A stretch of 22,476 bases of DNA from the NCBI GenBank assembly GCA_029821455.1, contig JALGTI010000008.1, forward strand, positions 1 through 22,476, read 5' to 3'. Each line of letters starts with the position of its first letter. Position 1 is the stretch's first letter. Positions 21,602 through 22,476 of the stretch are shown here, piece by piece. A program made the translations under genes and the position numbers. The notes under the pieces are model-generated. The model worked only from the letters and a program-made list of their open reading frames with translations, searched no databases and was not told the origin of the DNA. This DNA is from Candidatus Zipacnadia bacterium (GTDB taxonomy: Bacteria > Armatimonadota > Zipacnadia > Zipacnadales > Zipacnadaceae).

Positions 21602-22476
21602 ACCGGTGGGTCCCCGGCAGCGGCTCGTATCTCTTTCAGCGTGGCCGGGATTAGCTGGAGGCCCCTGTCGGCGACGGCCTCCTCTATCACATCCAGAATC
21701 CACTCAAGATGCTGCTGCGCAAGTTCATTGGGATCGCCGTACTCGCGCGTGTCGTGAGTCATCACGATGAGGCTCTTGAGCCAGTGATCCTGCGCGATCT
21801 GCAGATCCAGGCTTTGCGTGATGACCTGCTCGCCGTACTCGCGCAGGTTCTCGCGCTCGAAGCGTATGTGCCTGGCCTCGAAACCCTCTGCCGTGTTGCT
21901 TACATCCCCAGGATGAGCAGTACAGGGCAGTTCGAGGAAGTCAAGCCTACCCGCGCGCCTGTGGTCGTCGGCGCTGGCCCAGTGCGCGAACGGCTCCGCA
22001 CCACCCCAGCAGGCTGCTATCTCACTATTCTGCCGGCCGGGCAGTGAGACACTGCCCTGCCTGTAGCCCAGTTCCACCAGTGCGGGGAAGGTGTCATCGC
22101 TGGCAGAGAAGTTGCCGGGGCGAAATGAGGTGGGGGGAAAGCCGACGGCCTGGGCAAAGCGGTCGCGGCCATCTGCCAGAATCTCTAGCTGCATCTCGTA
22201 GTCAAACTCGCCCAGGAATCCATCATATCCAAGGTGGGTATCCTGTGGGTGCATATGCGAGCCGATGTCCACCCCCGCCCTCGCGAGGTCCTGGGCGACA
22301 TGCGAGAGCGTTTGCGCTGTCTCCGGGACCAGGAACAGAGTTGCACGATAGCCGCGACGGTCTAGGTATTCAGTGTAGCCTCGCATCGCCCGCTCCGCCA
22401 GGTCCCAGGTTGCCGGGCCACCAGCGCCGGCCCGGCCTTGGAGGGTCTCACAGTCCATCGTGAAGCAGACAAAAAC
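21598..22476 (-). CDS. Polysaccharide deacetylase-like (CE4/NodB fold) protein, 5' partial
   Basis: Read leftwards, 292 residues are visible. The frame is still open at the window edge (VFVCFTMDCETLQ at the start), so the true start is outside and the ATG at 22458 is internal. The MDCE motif gives the first acidic residue. SHMHPQDTH (about 73-81) fits the metal-binding histidines, and SFRPGNFSAS (about 117-126) fits the NodB Arg-Pro motif. LPCTAHPGD and IVMTHDTREYGD are later conserved stretches. Such enzymes remove N-acetyl groups from peptidoglycan, chitin-like polymers or surface glycans, often outside the cytoplasm; the missing N-terminus hides any signal peptide. It is convergent with ddl, with stop codons overlapping in CTAG. 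The substrate is unknown. Confidence 0.8.
   Translation of the reverse strand, partial: VFVCFTMDCETLQGRAGAGGPATWDLAERAMRGYTEYLDRRGYRATLFLVPETAQTLSHVAQDLARAGVDIGSHMHPQDTHLGYDGFLGEFDYEMQLEILADGRDRFAQAVGFPPTSFRPGNFSASDDTFPALVELGYRQGSVSLPGRQNSEIAACWGGAEPFAHWASADDHRRAGRLDFLELPCTAHPGDVSNTAEGFEARHIRFERENLREYGEQVITQSLDLQIAQDHWLKSLIVMTHDTREYGDPNELAQQHLEWILDVIEEAVADRGLQLIPATLKEIRAAAGDPPV

Noticed and set aside
1..22476. CRISPR arrays, tRNA or rRNA genes, transposases, phage genes
   Set aside because: No regular direct-repeat array, no clover-leaf or rRNA-like segment, and no recognisable recombinase or phage protein was seen on either strand.

Overview
The window looks like part of the chromosome of a diderm (outer-membrane) bacterium of moderately high GC. 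Three things suggest this. There is a complete-looking LptC-LptA-LptB-LptF/G lipopolysaccharide-export cluster. It is followed by a DUF3084 protein and a small YqgF/RuvX-like protein, a pairing I know best from Cyanobacteria. There is also a large DUF6785/DUF6784-type membrane protein, which I associate with Armatimonadota and Planctomycetes. My best guess is an Armatimonadota-like or related Terrabacteria lineage. That is inference from gene content and needs a phylogeny.

Region 1 (1-7241) is an envelope block read rightwards: a PMT/GT39-like membrane glycosyltransferase broken by a 49-bp tandem duplication, a GT2 glycosyltransferase, lptC, lptA, lptB, lptF/G, the DUF3084 coiled-coil membrane protein and the YqgF-like protein. 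It ends at a strong hairpin terminator. A 56-residue membrane protein is encoded convergently just beyond it. Region 2 (7429-10136) holds a cold-shock gene with a near-consensus promoter and a 120-nt leader that can fold two mutually exclusive ways, one of which hides the ribosome binding site. A 654-residue polytopic membrane protein of unknown function follows.

Region 3 (10200-19290) is a proteostasis island. dnaK, dnaJ, an unannotated 39-residue membrane microprotein, hspR and a ClpC-type ATPase follow a sigma70 promoter whose -35 box lies inside a HAIR-type operator for HspR. A glutaredoxin comes next. groES-groEL then have their own promoter with a perfect CIRCE operator for HrcA. The two chaperone systems therefore appear to be under two different repressors 7 kb apart. 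hspR is in the window; grpE and hrcA are not. Region 4 (19375-22476) has a secreted three-module protein with EF-hand-like Asp/Asn/Gly loops, overlapping by 17 nt a D-alanine-D-alanine ligase gene. A polysaccharide-deacetylase-like gene on the other strand is cut by the window edge; its stop codon overlaps that of ddl in a shared CTAG.

Small dispersed intergenic repeats recur between genes, including inside the dnaK-dnaJ and hspR-clpC gaps and the groES leader. I found no tRNA, rRNA, CRISPR array, transposase or phage gene. No single wholly new system is obvious. The strongest leads are the cold-shock leader switch, the HAIR/promoter overlap with the 39-residue microprotein, the Lpt-DUF3084-YqgF linkage and the three-module secreted protein beside ddl.
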